Below, one piece after another: positions 1-6,835 of a DNA stretch of 16,850 nucleotides. The notes beneath the pieces were generated by a model. It made no database searches, had not been told where the DNA came from, and saw nothing but the letters and a program-made list of their open reading frames with translations. Source of the stretch: Verrucomicrobiales bacterium. Its GTDB lineage: Bacteria; Verrucomicrobiota; Verrucomicrobiia; Verrucomicrobiales; DEV007. A program made the position numbers and the translations under genes. Numbering within the stretch: the stretch's first letter is position 1; each line of letters begins with the position of its first letter. The DNA lies in assembly GCA_002708885.1 (NCBI GenBank), contig PAPL01000091.1, positions 1 through 16,850 on the forward strand, read 5' to 3'.

Positions 1-70
1 TCTTAGCAGGCTTACGCTTAGCGGCTTTCTTTGGTGCAGCTTTTTTGCGTGCAGCTTTCTTTTTTGCCAT
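1..70 (-). CDS. Histone H1-like Lys/Ala-rich DNA-binding protein (5' part, runs off the window)
   Basis: Only the first 23 codons are inside the window. They begin with ATG at 70 and read MAKKKAARKKAAPKKAAKRK followed by PAK, almost wholly Lys, Arg, Ala and Pro. This resembles the KxAxKK tails of bacterial histone H1-like proteins (Hc1/Hc2 type) and AlgP-like proteins, which bind DNA through their positive charge and compact the nucleoid. No folded domain is visible, so it could also be the basic N-terminus of another protein. Upstream there is a -10-like TATAAA near 123-128 and a 16-base near-palindrome at 93-108. The assignment rests on composition alone. Confidence 0.6.
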   Translation of the reverse strand, partial: MAKKKAARKKAAPKKAAKRKPAK

Positions 71-92
71 GGCAGTTTTGTTCTTGGTTAAG

Positions 93-108
93 GGCTTGTT
101 AACGAGCC
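93..108 (-). promoter_or_regulatory. Near-perfect palindrome ahead of the histone-like gene
   Basis: GGCTTGTTAACGAGCC is symmetric about GTTAAC except for one mismatched pair, which can form a G-T wobble on one strand. It ends 22 bases before the ATG at 70 and lies downstream of a -10-like TATAAA. It could be an operator or a hairpin at the start of the mRNA. The sequence does not decide between these. Confidence 0.35.
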
Positions 109-245
109 AGCACTAAGATGATGTTTTATACATATCTTGCAAATGTTTTTTATAAAGATATTTTAAAATTTTTATATTTCAATTTTAGGTAAACTTAGCA
201 TTAATAGTAAAGTGTTAGAGTTTGCTAATCACCCGCCATGATACT

Positions 246-274
246 TAATAAACTTTTTCATCTAAAGTTTATTA
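246..274. repeat. 11-bp perfect inverted repeat downstream of ispH
   Basis: TAATAAACTTT (246-256) pairs with AAAGTTTATTA (264-274) around a 7-base loop. It lies about 84 bases beyond the ispH stop and could end or protect that transcript. The stem is AT-rich and no T run follows on the minus strand, so it is not a textbook intrinsic terminator. The heptamer CCATGAT occurs on both sides, at 236-242 and 278-284. The rest of the gap between 71 and 357 is AT-rich and shows nothing else I can name. Confidence 0.4.
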
Positions 275-357
275 TCTCCATGATCATTTTGACTTAATGC
301 ATAAATTAAACAGATAACCTTAAAATATGCGCTAATACAGCCTAAATAAGTATAATA

Positions 358-1602
358 TTAAGCGATTGTATCGGAAGATTTCAACTCACTAATATCATGC
401 TCTCTCAATTCAAAAATTCTTAGAATAGTCTCTTCAATTAAATTATTTGGACATGAAGCTCCTGCTGTGATGCCTACTGTTATTGGTAAACTAGTATTAA
501 AAAAATTTCCTGAATACGTTGTCTTTTCTTTTTTATCACTTAAATCAAAATGCACAATTTGTTCAAAAGAGGCCAAACATTCAGCATTGCGAATAAAAAA
601 TGAAGGTATTTTTTCCTCACCTATCTCAACTAAGTGCGTTGTATTTGAGCTATTATAACCGCCAACAACTAAGAGCAAATCCATCTCCAATTTTAGCATG
701 TCATATAACGCATCTTGCCTTTCTTGAGTAGCTCCACAAATAGTATCAAAAAATTGAAAGTTCTCCTTCGCAGATTCCCCATCCCTATACCTGATAGCCT
801 CATAAAGTTTTTTTTGAATCTTCTCAGTCTCGCCTTTAAGCATTGTTGTTTGATTTGCAACACCTATTTTCTTCAGGTGCCTGTCAGGATCAAATCCAGG
901 TGAAAAAGCATTACTGAACTTTTGCATGAAATTCCTCTTATCTCCTCCTTCTCGTATATAATCACAAACATATTCACAATCCTCTATTGTGAGAATGACC
1001 AAATAGTGTCCTCCCAAGTCATCAGTCGCCCTGCTCGCAGTTGCTCTAGTTTCCTCATGATCTGCTTTGCCATGAATAATAGCAGTGAAATCTTCCTTGG
1101 CATAATTACGCACCCTCTTCCATACCCTCATCACATCACCACATGTGGTGTCCACTATTTGGCACCCTTTCCTATCAATCTGATCCATTAATGCAATTTC
1201 CGCACCAAAAGCAGGAACAATAACTATATCATCCTCGGTTAAATCCGAAATCGTAGCATCAGGATTATCTCCTGCCAGATTCATGATGCCCATTATCTGA
1301 AGCTGTTTATTAACTTCCGGGTTGTGAATTATTTCACCAATTAAGTAAACTTTCCGATTAGGAAAAACCTGCCTAGTAGCATACGCAAGATCGATAGCCC
1401 GTTCCACTCCGTAGCAAAACCCAAATTCCTTAGCTAATAGAACCGTAGTATTTTCGATTGTATATCTGCCACCAGATTGTCTAAAGCGTTCGACAATATG
1501 GCTACGATAATGTGCTTCGACCTCAGTCTGCACATGAGACATAATTTCTGGTGTCCTTACATTAACACGCCGTTTTTTCTTTGTCTTATCTGTAGTCTGC
1601 AT
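358..1602 (-). CDS. ispH: 4-hydroxy-3-methylbut-2-enyl diphosphate reductase (long form)
   Basis: IspH (LytB) is the iron-sulfur enzyme of the last MEP-pathway step, reducing HMBPP to isopentenyl and dimethylallyl diphosphate. The three cluster-binding cysteines are visible: C63 in EFGFCYGVERAI, C154 in DTTCGDV and C289 in FDTICGATQERQ. H93 (IIHNPEVN), the HGKADHEETRAT segment and the phosphate-binding VGGYNSSNTTHL and TAGASCPNN segments also match the family. At 414 residues it belongs to the long plant/cyanobacterial-type group rather than the roughly 316-residue E. coli type. About 50 basic N-terminal residues precede the core, and extra sequence lies between C154 and C289. The ATG is 11 bases downstream of the L,D-transpeptidase gene, so the two are probably co-transcribed. 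The product is cytoplasmic. Confidence 0.96.
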   Translation of the reverse strand: MQTTDKTKKKRRVNVRTPEIMSHVQTEVEAHYRSHIVERFRQSGGRYTIENTTVLLAKEFGFCYGVERAIDLAYATRQVFPNRKVYLIGEIIHNPEVNKQLQIMGIMNLAGDNPDATISDLTEDDIVIVPAFGAEIALMDQIDRKGCQIVDTTCGDVMRVWKRVRNYAKEDFTAIIHGKADHEETRATASRATDDLGGHYLVILTIEDCEYVCDYIREGGDKRNFMQKFSNAFSPGFDPDRHLKKIGVANQTTMLKGETEKIQKKLYEAIRYRDGESAKENFQFFDTICGATQERQDALYDMLKLEMDLLLVVGGYNSSNTTHLVEIGEEKIPSFFIRNAECLASFEQIVHFDLSDKKEKTTYSGNFFNTSLPITVGITAGASCPNNLIEETILRIFELREHDISELKSSDTIA

Positions 1603-1613
1603 GTCTATGAATC

Positions 1614-2327
1614 CTATTCAAATAAAGAACCTTTTAATTCAAGATCATCAAAATATTTCTCCGTAACCATATAGGAACTTTTGGGATCCGGATCCTTATA
1701 ATCTTTCGGACGTCGGATTTTTTTTCCTATAGTTTGATCTTCAGGAAACGATTCTGCTATTGTTATTGGTGTTCCTGCATCTACCAATGCAAAAAATTTG
1801 GGAGCCACATTCTTATGAATTCGCAAGCAACCATGCGTCCTTGGAACTGGGTGAACATATCCCGTATGAAATCCGTACCCAGTCTTAAATTCTACCCAAC
1901 ATGGCATAGGGTAACCCACATATTTTGATTTCGGCGGCGTATCAATTCGCTTACCAGGCCTAATATCATTACCATTGATATGGAAACCATAAGTGTTAGA
2001 TCGCTTTCTTGGTAATTTATTAAATGCCTTAAATGTTCCAATAGGGGTAGGATTATCTTGCGTCCCAATGCACGTTGCTGTCACCAAAAGAGGCCTTTCC
2101 CCCTCCATAACATATATTGCAGAATTTCTTAAACTCACCTTAACATTGACTGCATTTTTATTTTCCGGCCTATATGCCGCGCAATCATAGGATCCCTGTT
2201 CAAAGCTATTGCAGTTAGTGCTTAATAAAGTTAATAGCATTAACGCGCATATAGGGAAAGGCTCCCTGAAACGTTTCTTAACCTTCGACTTTATATCTTT
2301 TAAACTAAAAATCCGAACACGATTCAT
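1614..2327 (-). CDS. YkuD-family L,D-transpeptidase, probable lipoprotein
   Basis: The 237-residue protein carries the YkuD signature GFHTGYVHPVPRTHGCLRIH at residues 152-171, with the catalytic cysteine at C167 and histidines H154 and H165. The upstream TPIGTFKAFN and YGFHING segments are also typical. The family makes 3-3 cross-links in peptidoglycan or attaches proteins to it. The N-terminus has a basic stretch, a hydrophobic segment (about residues 25-36) and LLSTNC at 34-39, which looks like a lipobox with an unusual Asn before Cys. I infer export and lipid anchoring. An internal Met at 30 would remove most of the basic n-region, so the ATG at 2327 is preferred, although no strong Shine-Dalgarno is seen. 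It precedes ispH by 11 bases. The 154-base gap upstream contains TATAAT-like sequence close to the start, but I cannot define the promoter. Confidence 0.88.
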   Translation of the reverse strand: MNRVRIFSLKDIKSKVKKRFREPFPICALMLLTLLSTNCNSFEQGSYDCAAYRPENKNAVNVKVSLRNSAIYVMEGERPLLVTATCIGTQDNPTPIGTFKAFNKLPRKRSNTYGFHINGNDIRPGKRIDTPPKSKYVGYPMPCWVEFKTGYGFHTGYVHPVPRTHGCLRIHKNVAPKFFALVDAGTPITIAESFPEDQTIGKKIRRPKDYKDPDPKSSYMVTEKYFDDLELKGSLFE

Positions 2328-2481
2328 GCTTTAATTATATTAGGATACAATTGCAGAAATGTTAAACGCTTTCTTATCATTGACAATAGTTAAAGACTTC
2401 TTAAATCTATAATAATCGGTTCTTAAACGGAATTCTTTTTCTGTTTTTCCTAAATATTATCCTCATCAGATTCAGCGAATA

Positions 2482-3510
2482 TTATTTAGCTTTTGAAAAA
2501 AGTGTCGTCGTATTCTCTATGAAAGGCTCCATACTATTAACACGACTTATAAATTTATTATGCTTTATGTCCGAGTAATGTGCGGGCCCATTGGGAAATT
2601 CCTTTATCATTGCTATCATTAAATCAACCAATCTTTCGACATCTTTAAGTTTAACATATTCAAAATCTATCGTGCCGTCTTTAGTGCAATTATGATAATT
2701 CCCTAAAGGTACTGAGATACCAGCAGACCTAATCCCAAATGCAGACATAGCAGATGCCTCACATGCGCCCCCATCCAGAAGTGCTCGTTGAACTGGAATT
2801 TCATGATTTTCGCCTGCAATTAGAATGGATTCAGTCGCATCACGGTCAAAAATAGTAATTCTGTCTCCGACTCTACATATGGGCCCTTCCCCCATTGCAG
2901 TGCCATTCACCGGAACACTGGTTTCAATAGAAACAAAACATGAATCACTTTTAAAAGGCCACTCCTCAGCAAGCTTTGTAGCGCCTATAAACCCAACCTC
3001 TTCTGAACGGGTAAAGACTGCGCCAAATGATTCATCATTCTCATTATTATCCAAATGCCTAATTAAAGATACTATAGCTGAACAACCGACCAAATCATCA
3101 CATGCCCTTGACCTAACATCATCTTCAATAATCTGCATAGGAGGCAAATCCCACATAGCAAAACGACCAAATTCCTTGATAGGAAAATTCTCATCTAAAT
3201 ACGAATCAGGAACTCCTCCAAGGAAAACAAATTTATCTCTAAATTTACTTCTAGATAAATCCTCACATTCTGAATCTGGCAATTCAACAAATCCTGGATG
3301 ATCCATATGCGAACCGAAAATCCATTTGGGATCCTTGTTATCTGGCCCAACTATAACGATAAGATTGCCAAAGGAATCTCTTTCCACCCGAGCACTGTGA
3401 CAAGATTCAAGTAAACTTTCAATCACTCCAATAACATGATATTCATGAAACGGTGCAGTTGGAGTATTTAAAATCGACTCCAGAACTATTGTAATTTCAC
3501 TACTATCCAT
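2482..3510 (-). CDS. M42-like zinc aminopeptidase
   Basis: The 342-residue protein has the metal-site pattern of M42 (glutamyl/deblocking aminopeptidase, FrvX-like) co-catalytic metallopeptidases: H68 and D70 in GSHMDHPGFV, D138 in RACDDLVG, the EE pair E170-E171 in TRSEEVGFIGA, E196 in SIETSVP (the position that is often Asp in the family) and H273 in PLGNYHN. M42 enzymes are usually cytoplasmic oligomers that trim peptides from the N-terminus. No signal peptide is seen. M20 peptidases have a similar metal core, but the spacing and the NYHN end fit M42 better. The start is the ATG at 3510. Only 34 bases separate it from the divergent acyltransferase gene, and the L,D-transpeptidase lies 154 bases downstream on the same strand. 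The substrate is not evident. Confidence 0.82.
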   Translation of the reverse strand: MDSSEITIVLESILNTPTAPFHEYHVIGVIESLLESCHSARVERDSFGNLIVIVGPDNKDPKWIFGSHMDHPGFVELPDSECEDLSRSKFRDKFVFLGGVPDSYLDENFPIKEFGRFAMWDLPPMQIIEDDVRSRACDDLVGCSAIVSLIRHLDNNENDESFGAVFTRSEEVGFIGATKLAEEWPFKSDSCFVSIETSVPVNGTAMGEGPICRVGDRITIFDRDATESILIAGENHEIPVQRALLDGGACEASAMSAFGIRSAGISVPLGNYHNCTKDGTIDFEYVKLKDVERLVDLMIAMIKEFPNGPAHYSDIKHNKFISRVNSMEPFIENTTTLFSKAK

Positions 3511-3544
3511 CCAATATATTTAAATTTCGATTAGTTAGTTGAAC

Positions 3545-4522
3545 ATGAAATCCCCCGTCAAGCAATTGCGTTATTATCTGGAATGGGTTGCTATAAATTG
3601 CATGAAGCTTCTCATTCCTTTAGTTCCCCGTGCATTACTACTGCCTATTGCCAAAAATCTTGGAACGGCCGCTTATATATTTGATCGGCGGGGAAGAAAA
3701 ACCGGAATTGCCAATGTTAAGGCAGTGAACAAATTAAAGAAATTATCTAAATCTAATTCTGAAGAGCTTATACTAAACAGCTACCAACAATTCGCTTTAA
3801 GCATGTGTGACCTTTTTTGGTCTTCAAATATAAATAAAACAAATTATTCAAAATTTATCCAAGTCGAATTTGAAAATAAAGAGGCCATTGAAAAAGCCAG
3901 CCGAAATGGTGCAATATGGGTAACTCCCCATTATGGAAACTTTGAGCTCATTAGTCTCGTTATGGGATTCCGTAACATAAAATTCACAGTTGTCGCACAA
4001 GATTTTAGAAACCCAAGATTAACTGCAATTTTCAAACGCGCCAGAGAGCATAGTGGACACAAAGTTATTTCATCTAAACGGGCCGTTGTCAGATTGTTAA
4101 AAACCTTAAGATCAGATGAGCACGTTGCTTTCCTCACTGATTTAACTGTTGCCCCTGGAGCTGAATCTGTGCCCGTGCAGTGTTTTTCTCTAATAACCTC
4201 AGTTACCAGATTACATGCCTTCTTAAACAGTAAAACCAATGCACCAATCATACCTGGAATCTCAATTCCTTGTTCAGATGGAACTTATATTATGAAAATT
4301 CTGAGTCCGCTCAAAATACCTGAGGGATGCGATCAAACTGCAATAGCCCAAAAATGCTGGGACGTTTTCGAGCCTTATATAAGTGAATTTCCCGAGCCTT
4401 GGATTTGGATGTATCGTCACTGGAAATATAAACCAAGAGAAACAATAGATGTAAATTATCCTTACTATTCACACGTATCAAAAAAATTTGATTCCTGGAT
4501 CAAAGAATCTAGTGAAAACTAA
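3545..4522 (+). CDS. LpxL/HtrB-type lysophospholipid (lipid A) acyltransferase
   Basis: The 325-residue protein has the family layout. A hydrophobic N-terminal segment (about residues 14-45) is followed by the catalytic motif HYGNFE (129-134, HX4E rather than HX4D, as also seen in LpxL proteins). Next are a FLTDLTVAPG segment where the family has DQ...G, and a C-terminal PEPWIWMYRHWKYKP matching the P-x-x-W-x-W/H-x-R-W block. These inner-membrane enzymes transfer secondary acyl chains onto Kdo2-lipid IVA, which would imply a Gram-negative envelope. ATG 3545 is chosen over an in-frame TTG two codons earlier. The stop codon TAA interlocks with the TAG of convergent ftsH in CTAA at 4519-4522. 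The exact acyl acceptor is not readable from the sequence. Confidence 0.87.
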   Translation: MKSPVKQLRYYLEWVAINCMKLLIPLVPRALLLPIAKNLGTAAYIFDRRGRKTGIANVKAVNKLKKLSKSNSEELILNSYQQFALSMCDLFWSSNINKTNYSKFIQVEFENKEAIEKASRNGAIWVTPHYGNFELISLVMGFRNIKFTVVAQDFRNPRLTAIFKRAREHSGHKVISSKRAVVRLLKTLRSDEHVAFLTDLTVAPGAESVPVQCFSLITSVTRLHAFLNSKTNAPIIPGISIPCSDGTYIMKILSPLKIPEGCDQTAIAQKCWDVFEPYISEFPEPWIWMYRHWKYKPRETIDVNYPYYSHVSKKFDSWIKESSEN

Positions 4523-6576
4523 GCGCCAACTGGAGCTAAATCTCCAGGATTAACCTCTTCGTCAAGCGAATCACCCTCATCCTTCTTCGATGATTTAATC
4601 TTATGATTATCAAAATCCGGCGGAATAGGACTTGGAGGAGGGTTGCCCATCTCGCCTTCTTCCAATAAATCTTTAATATGACTTGCATCCAATGTTTCGA
4701 ATTCCAATAAAGCATTCGCTATAAGGTCTAATTCTTCTCTATGACTTAAAAGCATCTCTCTAGCTTTATTATATGCAGTATCAATAAGACGCTTAACTTC
4801 ATTATCAATTTTCTGAGCGGTGTCTTCAGAATAAGATCTAGAAGCGGTCATATCTCTGGCAAGAAATGTATGCTCTTGATGGTCTCCATATTCTACCATC
4901 CCCAAGTCATCACTCATCCCCCACTGACATACCATTTTACGTGCTATATCAGTTGCCATTTTAATGTCCCCGCCAGCTCCATTAGTCACATCACCAAAAA
5001 CTATCTCTTCCGCAACTCGGCCTCCCATTGCCACCACTAGATGATCAAGCATCTCAAATTTTCTTTGAGTATATTTATCTTCCTCAGGTAAAAACATTGT
5101 CACTCCTAATGCCGGACCTCTCGGTATTATGGTTACCTTGTGTAACGGATCCGTATGCTCAAGCAATTCATTCAAAATAGCATGGCCCGCCTCATGATAG
5201 GCCGTGTTTTCTTTTTCCTTTTCACTAAGCGCTAAACTACGTCTCTCCTTACCCCAACGCACTTTGTCTCTAGCCTCTTCGAGTTCACTCAACGTGATGG
5301 CTTTTAAGCCTTTCCTGGCAGCCATAAGAGCCGCTTCATTAATAACATTTGCCAGTTCTGCCCCTGAATATCCTGGCGTCCCTCGTGCAATGACCTCCAA
5401 ATCAACACCCTCAGACATCTTCACCTTCTTGGCATGAACCTCTAAAATCGCATGTCTACCCCGAACATCAGGCAAGCCTACGGTGACTTGACGATCGAAA
5501 CGGCCAGGCCGAAGTAATGCCGGATCTAATACGTCAGGCCTATTAGTCGCAGCAATTATTATTACTCCTTCTTGCGTTTCAAATCCATCCATCTCAACCA
5601 AAAGCGCATTCAATGTCTGTTCACGCTCATCATGCCCCCCACCAAGACCATGCCCTCTGTGCCTTCCAACCGCATCAATTTCATCAATAAATATTAGGCA
5701 CGGAGCATGCTTCTTGCCCTGTTCAAACATATCGCGCACCCTTGAAGCACCTACCCCAACAAACATTTCAACAAAATCAGAACCACTAATACTGAAAAAA
5801 GGAACATCTGCTTCACCGGCAATTGCTCTTGCCAATAAAGTCTTCCCGGTTCCTGGAGCACCAATCATCAAAACCCCTTTTGGTATCTGTCCGCCTAATC
5901 TCTGGAACTTTTTGGGATCCTTTAAAAAATCAACTAGTTCAGAAACCTCTTCTTTCGCTTCCTGGACCCCGGCAACATCTTTGAAAGTTACTTTTTTGGT
6001 GTCCATATTGAGCATCTTAGCTTTGCTCTTACCAAAACTCATTGCTCCTCGTCCGGCCATTTTCATCTGTTGCCGGAAAAAGAAATATAGAATAAGCAGA
6101 ATTAAAATAATTGGAAGTATGGCAATGAGTAATGAGCCGAAAGCATTACTGACATATTTGGGAGTGTAATCTAGGCCATTATCTTTAAGGAGTTTAAACA
6201 ATTCCTCTTTCTGAAAATCAATGTTAACCGGAACCTCAATTTTCTCCTTAATTGGAGCACCATCACTATTAGGATTCTTGCCATCTGTATTTACTCGTTT
6301 TTTACTAAAAGCAATAAGGATTTCCTCAGAGCTATCCTGAGTTCTAACCAATTCCAATGGCTCTTCCCCATGAATTTGATCCTTTTCGACTAATTCCTTA
6401 AATTCAGGCCATGTTATTGGTACACCTTTAGTACTGCTTTTGACTGAAAAAGCTGTGAAAATGATTGCAAAAGCAATGCCAATAAATAGAAGCCCTCTTA
6501 TATTAAATGGTGATTCATTCCCCTTCGGGTCATTGGGGTTTTTTTCAGGCTGTTGGCTTAATTTCTTATCTGACAT
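4519..6576 (-). CDS. ftsH: ATP-dependent zinc metalloprotease FtsH
   Basis: This is a membrane-anchored AAA+ protease of 685 residues. Transmembrane segments at about 29-45 and 147-167 flank an extracytoplasmic domain. The AAA module has Walker A GAPGTGKT (239-246), the pore loop at MFVGVG (271-276), Walker B LIFIDEID (294-301) and the second region of homology AATNRPDVLDPALLRPGRFD (342-361). The zinc protease has HEAGH (461-465) and a probable third ligand at D537 in GAGGDIKMATDIA. The tail (about 640-685) is Pro/acid-rich and hydrophilic. FtsH degrades membrane and unstable regulatory proteins; in E. coli it controls LpxC. The neighbour across the shared stop codons is a lipid A-type acyltransferase, but a functional link is only a guess. 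Upstream at 6601-6612 is a 12-mer also found ahead of dnaA. The whole gene appears intact. Confidence 0.98.
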   Translation of the reverse strand: MSDKKLSQQPEKNPNDPKGNESPFNIRGLLFIGIAFAIIFTAFSVKSSTKGVPITWPEFKELVEKDQIHGEEPLELVRTQDSSEEILIAFSKKRVNTDGKNPNSDGAPIKEKIEVPVNIDFQKEELFKLLKDNGLDYTPKYVSNAFGSLLIAILPIILILLILYFFFRQQMKMAGRGAMSFGKSKAKMLNMDTKKVTFKDVAGVQEAKEEVSELVDFLKDPKKFQRLGGQIPKGVLMIGAPGTGKTLLARAIAGEADVPFFSISGSDFVEMFVGVGASRVRDMFEQGKKHAPCLIFIDEIDAVGRHRGHGLGGGHDEREQTLNALLVEMDGFETQEGVIIIAATNRPDVLDPALLRPGRFDRQVTVGLPDVRGRHAILEVHAKKVKMSEGVDLEVIARGTPGYSGAELANVINEAALMAARKGLKAITLSELEEARDKVRWGKERRSLALSEKEKENTAYHEAGHAILNELLEHTDPLHKVTIIPRGPALGVTMFLPEEDKYTQRKFEMLDHLVVAMGGRVAEEIVFGDVTNGAGGDIKMATDIARKMVCQWGMSDDLGMVEYGDHQEHTFLARDMTASRSYSEDTAQKIDNEVKRLIDTAYNKAREMLLSHREELDLIANALLEFETLDASHIKDLLEEGEMGNPPPSPIPPDFDNHKIKSSKKDEGDSLDEEVNPGDLAPVGA

Positions 6577-6600
6577 GGGATACCTAGGACCATAAGTATT

Positions 6601-6612
6601 TGAAAACTTAAA
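6601..6612 (-). promoter_or_regulatory. 12-mer TTTAAGTTTTCA upstream of ftsH, shared with dnaA
   Basis: On the ftsH coding strand TTTAAGTTTTCA lies 24 bases before the ATG. The identical 12-mer in the same orientation lies 20 bases before the dnaA ATG. It may be a shared regulatory or 5'-UTR element, or an AT-rich coincidence. The rest of the 259-base gap (6577-6835) to the divergent ABC gene is AT-rich, and I see no clear promoter pair. Confidence 0.25.
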
Positions 6613-6835
6613 TAACTAATAACACAATCGGCAATCTTGGGCAATTCGCCTCTTAAGCAATCATTAATTGTGCAATTCACATAATTAATTGGATAATCTA
6701 ATAGGTCCAAAATAACGCTAAAATTAAAATATGGGCCTATAACATTAAAATCTATTCAGTTAGACACAATAATCACTTCCCTAGACCAACCAATAGGATT
6801 ACAAGTTTTGTTCTTTGTTATTAATGAAGTGATAA

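Noticed and set aside
2328..2481. Promoter for the L,D-transpeptidase gene (TTGTCA and TATAAT-like elements on the minus strand).
   Set aside because: The two elements do not stand at a workable spacing to each other, and the TATAAT-like one is too close to the start codon to call.
2825..3301. 158-codon open frame antisense to the M42-like peptidase.
   Set aside because: Shadow of the coding strand: no recognisable domain, and the sense protein has a full set of metal ligands.
5714..6169. 151-codon open frame antisense to ftsH.
   Set aside because: Lies wholly opposite the conserved AAA domain of FtsH and shows no plausible protein features.
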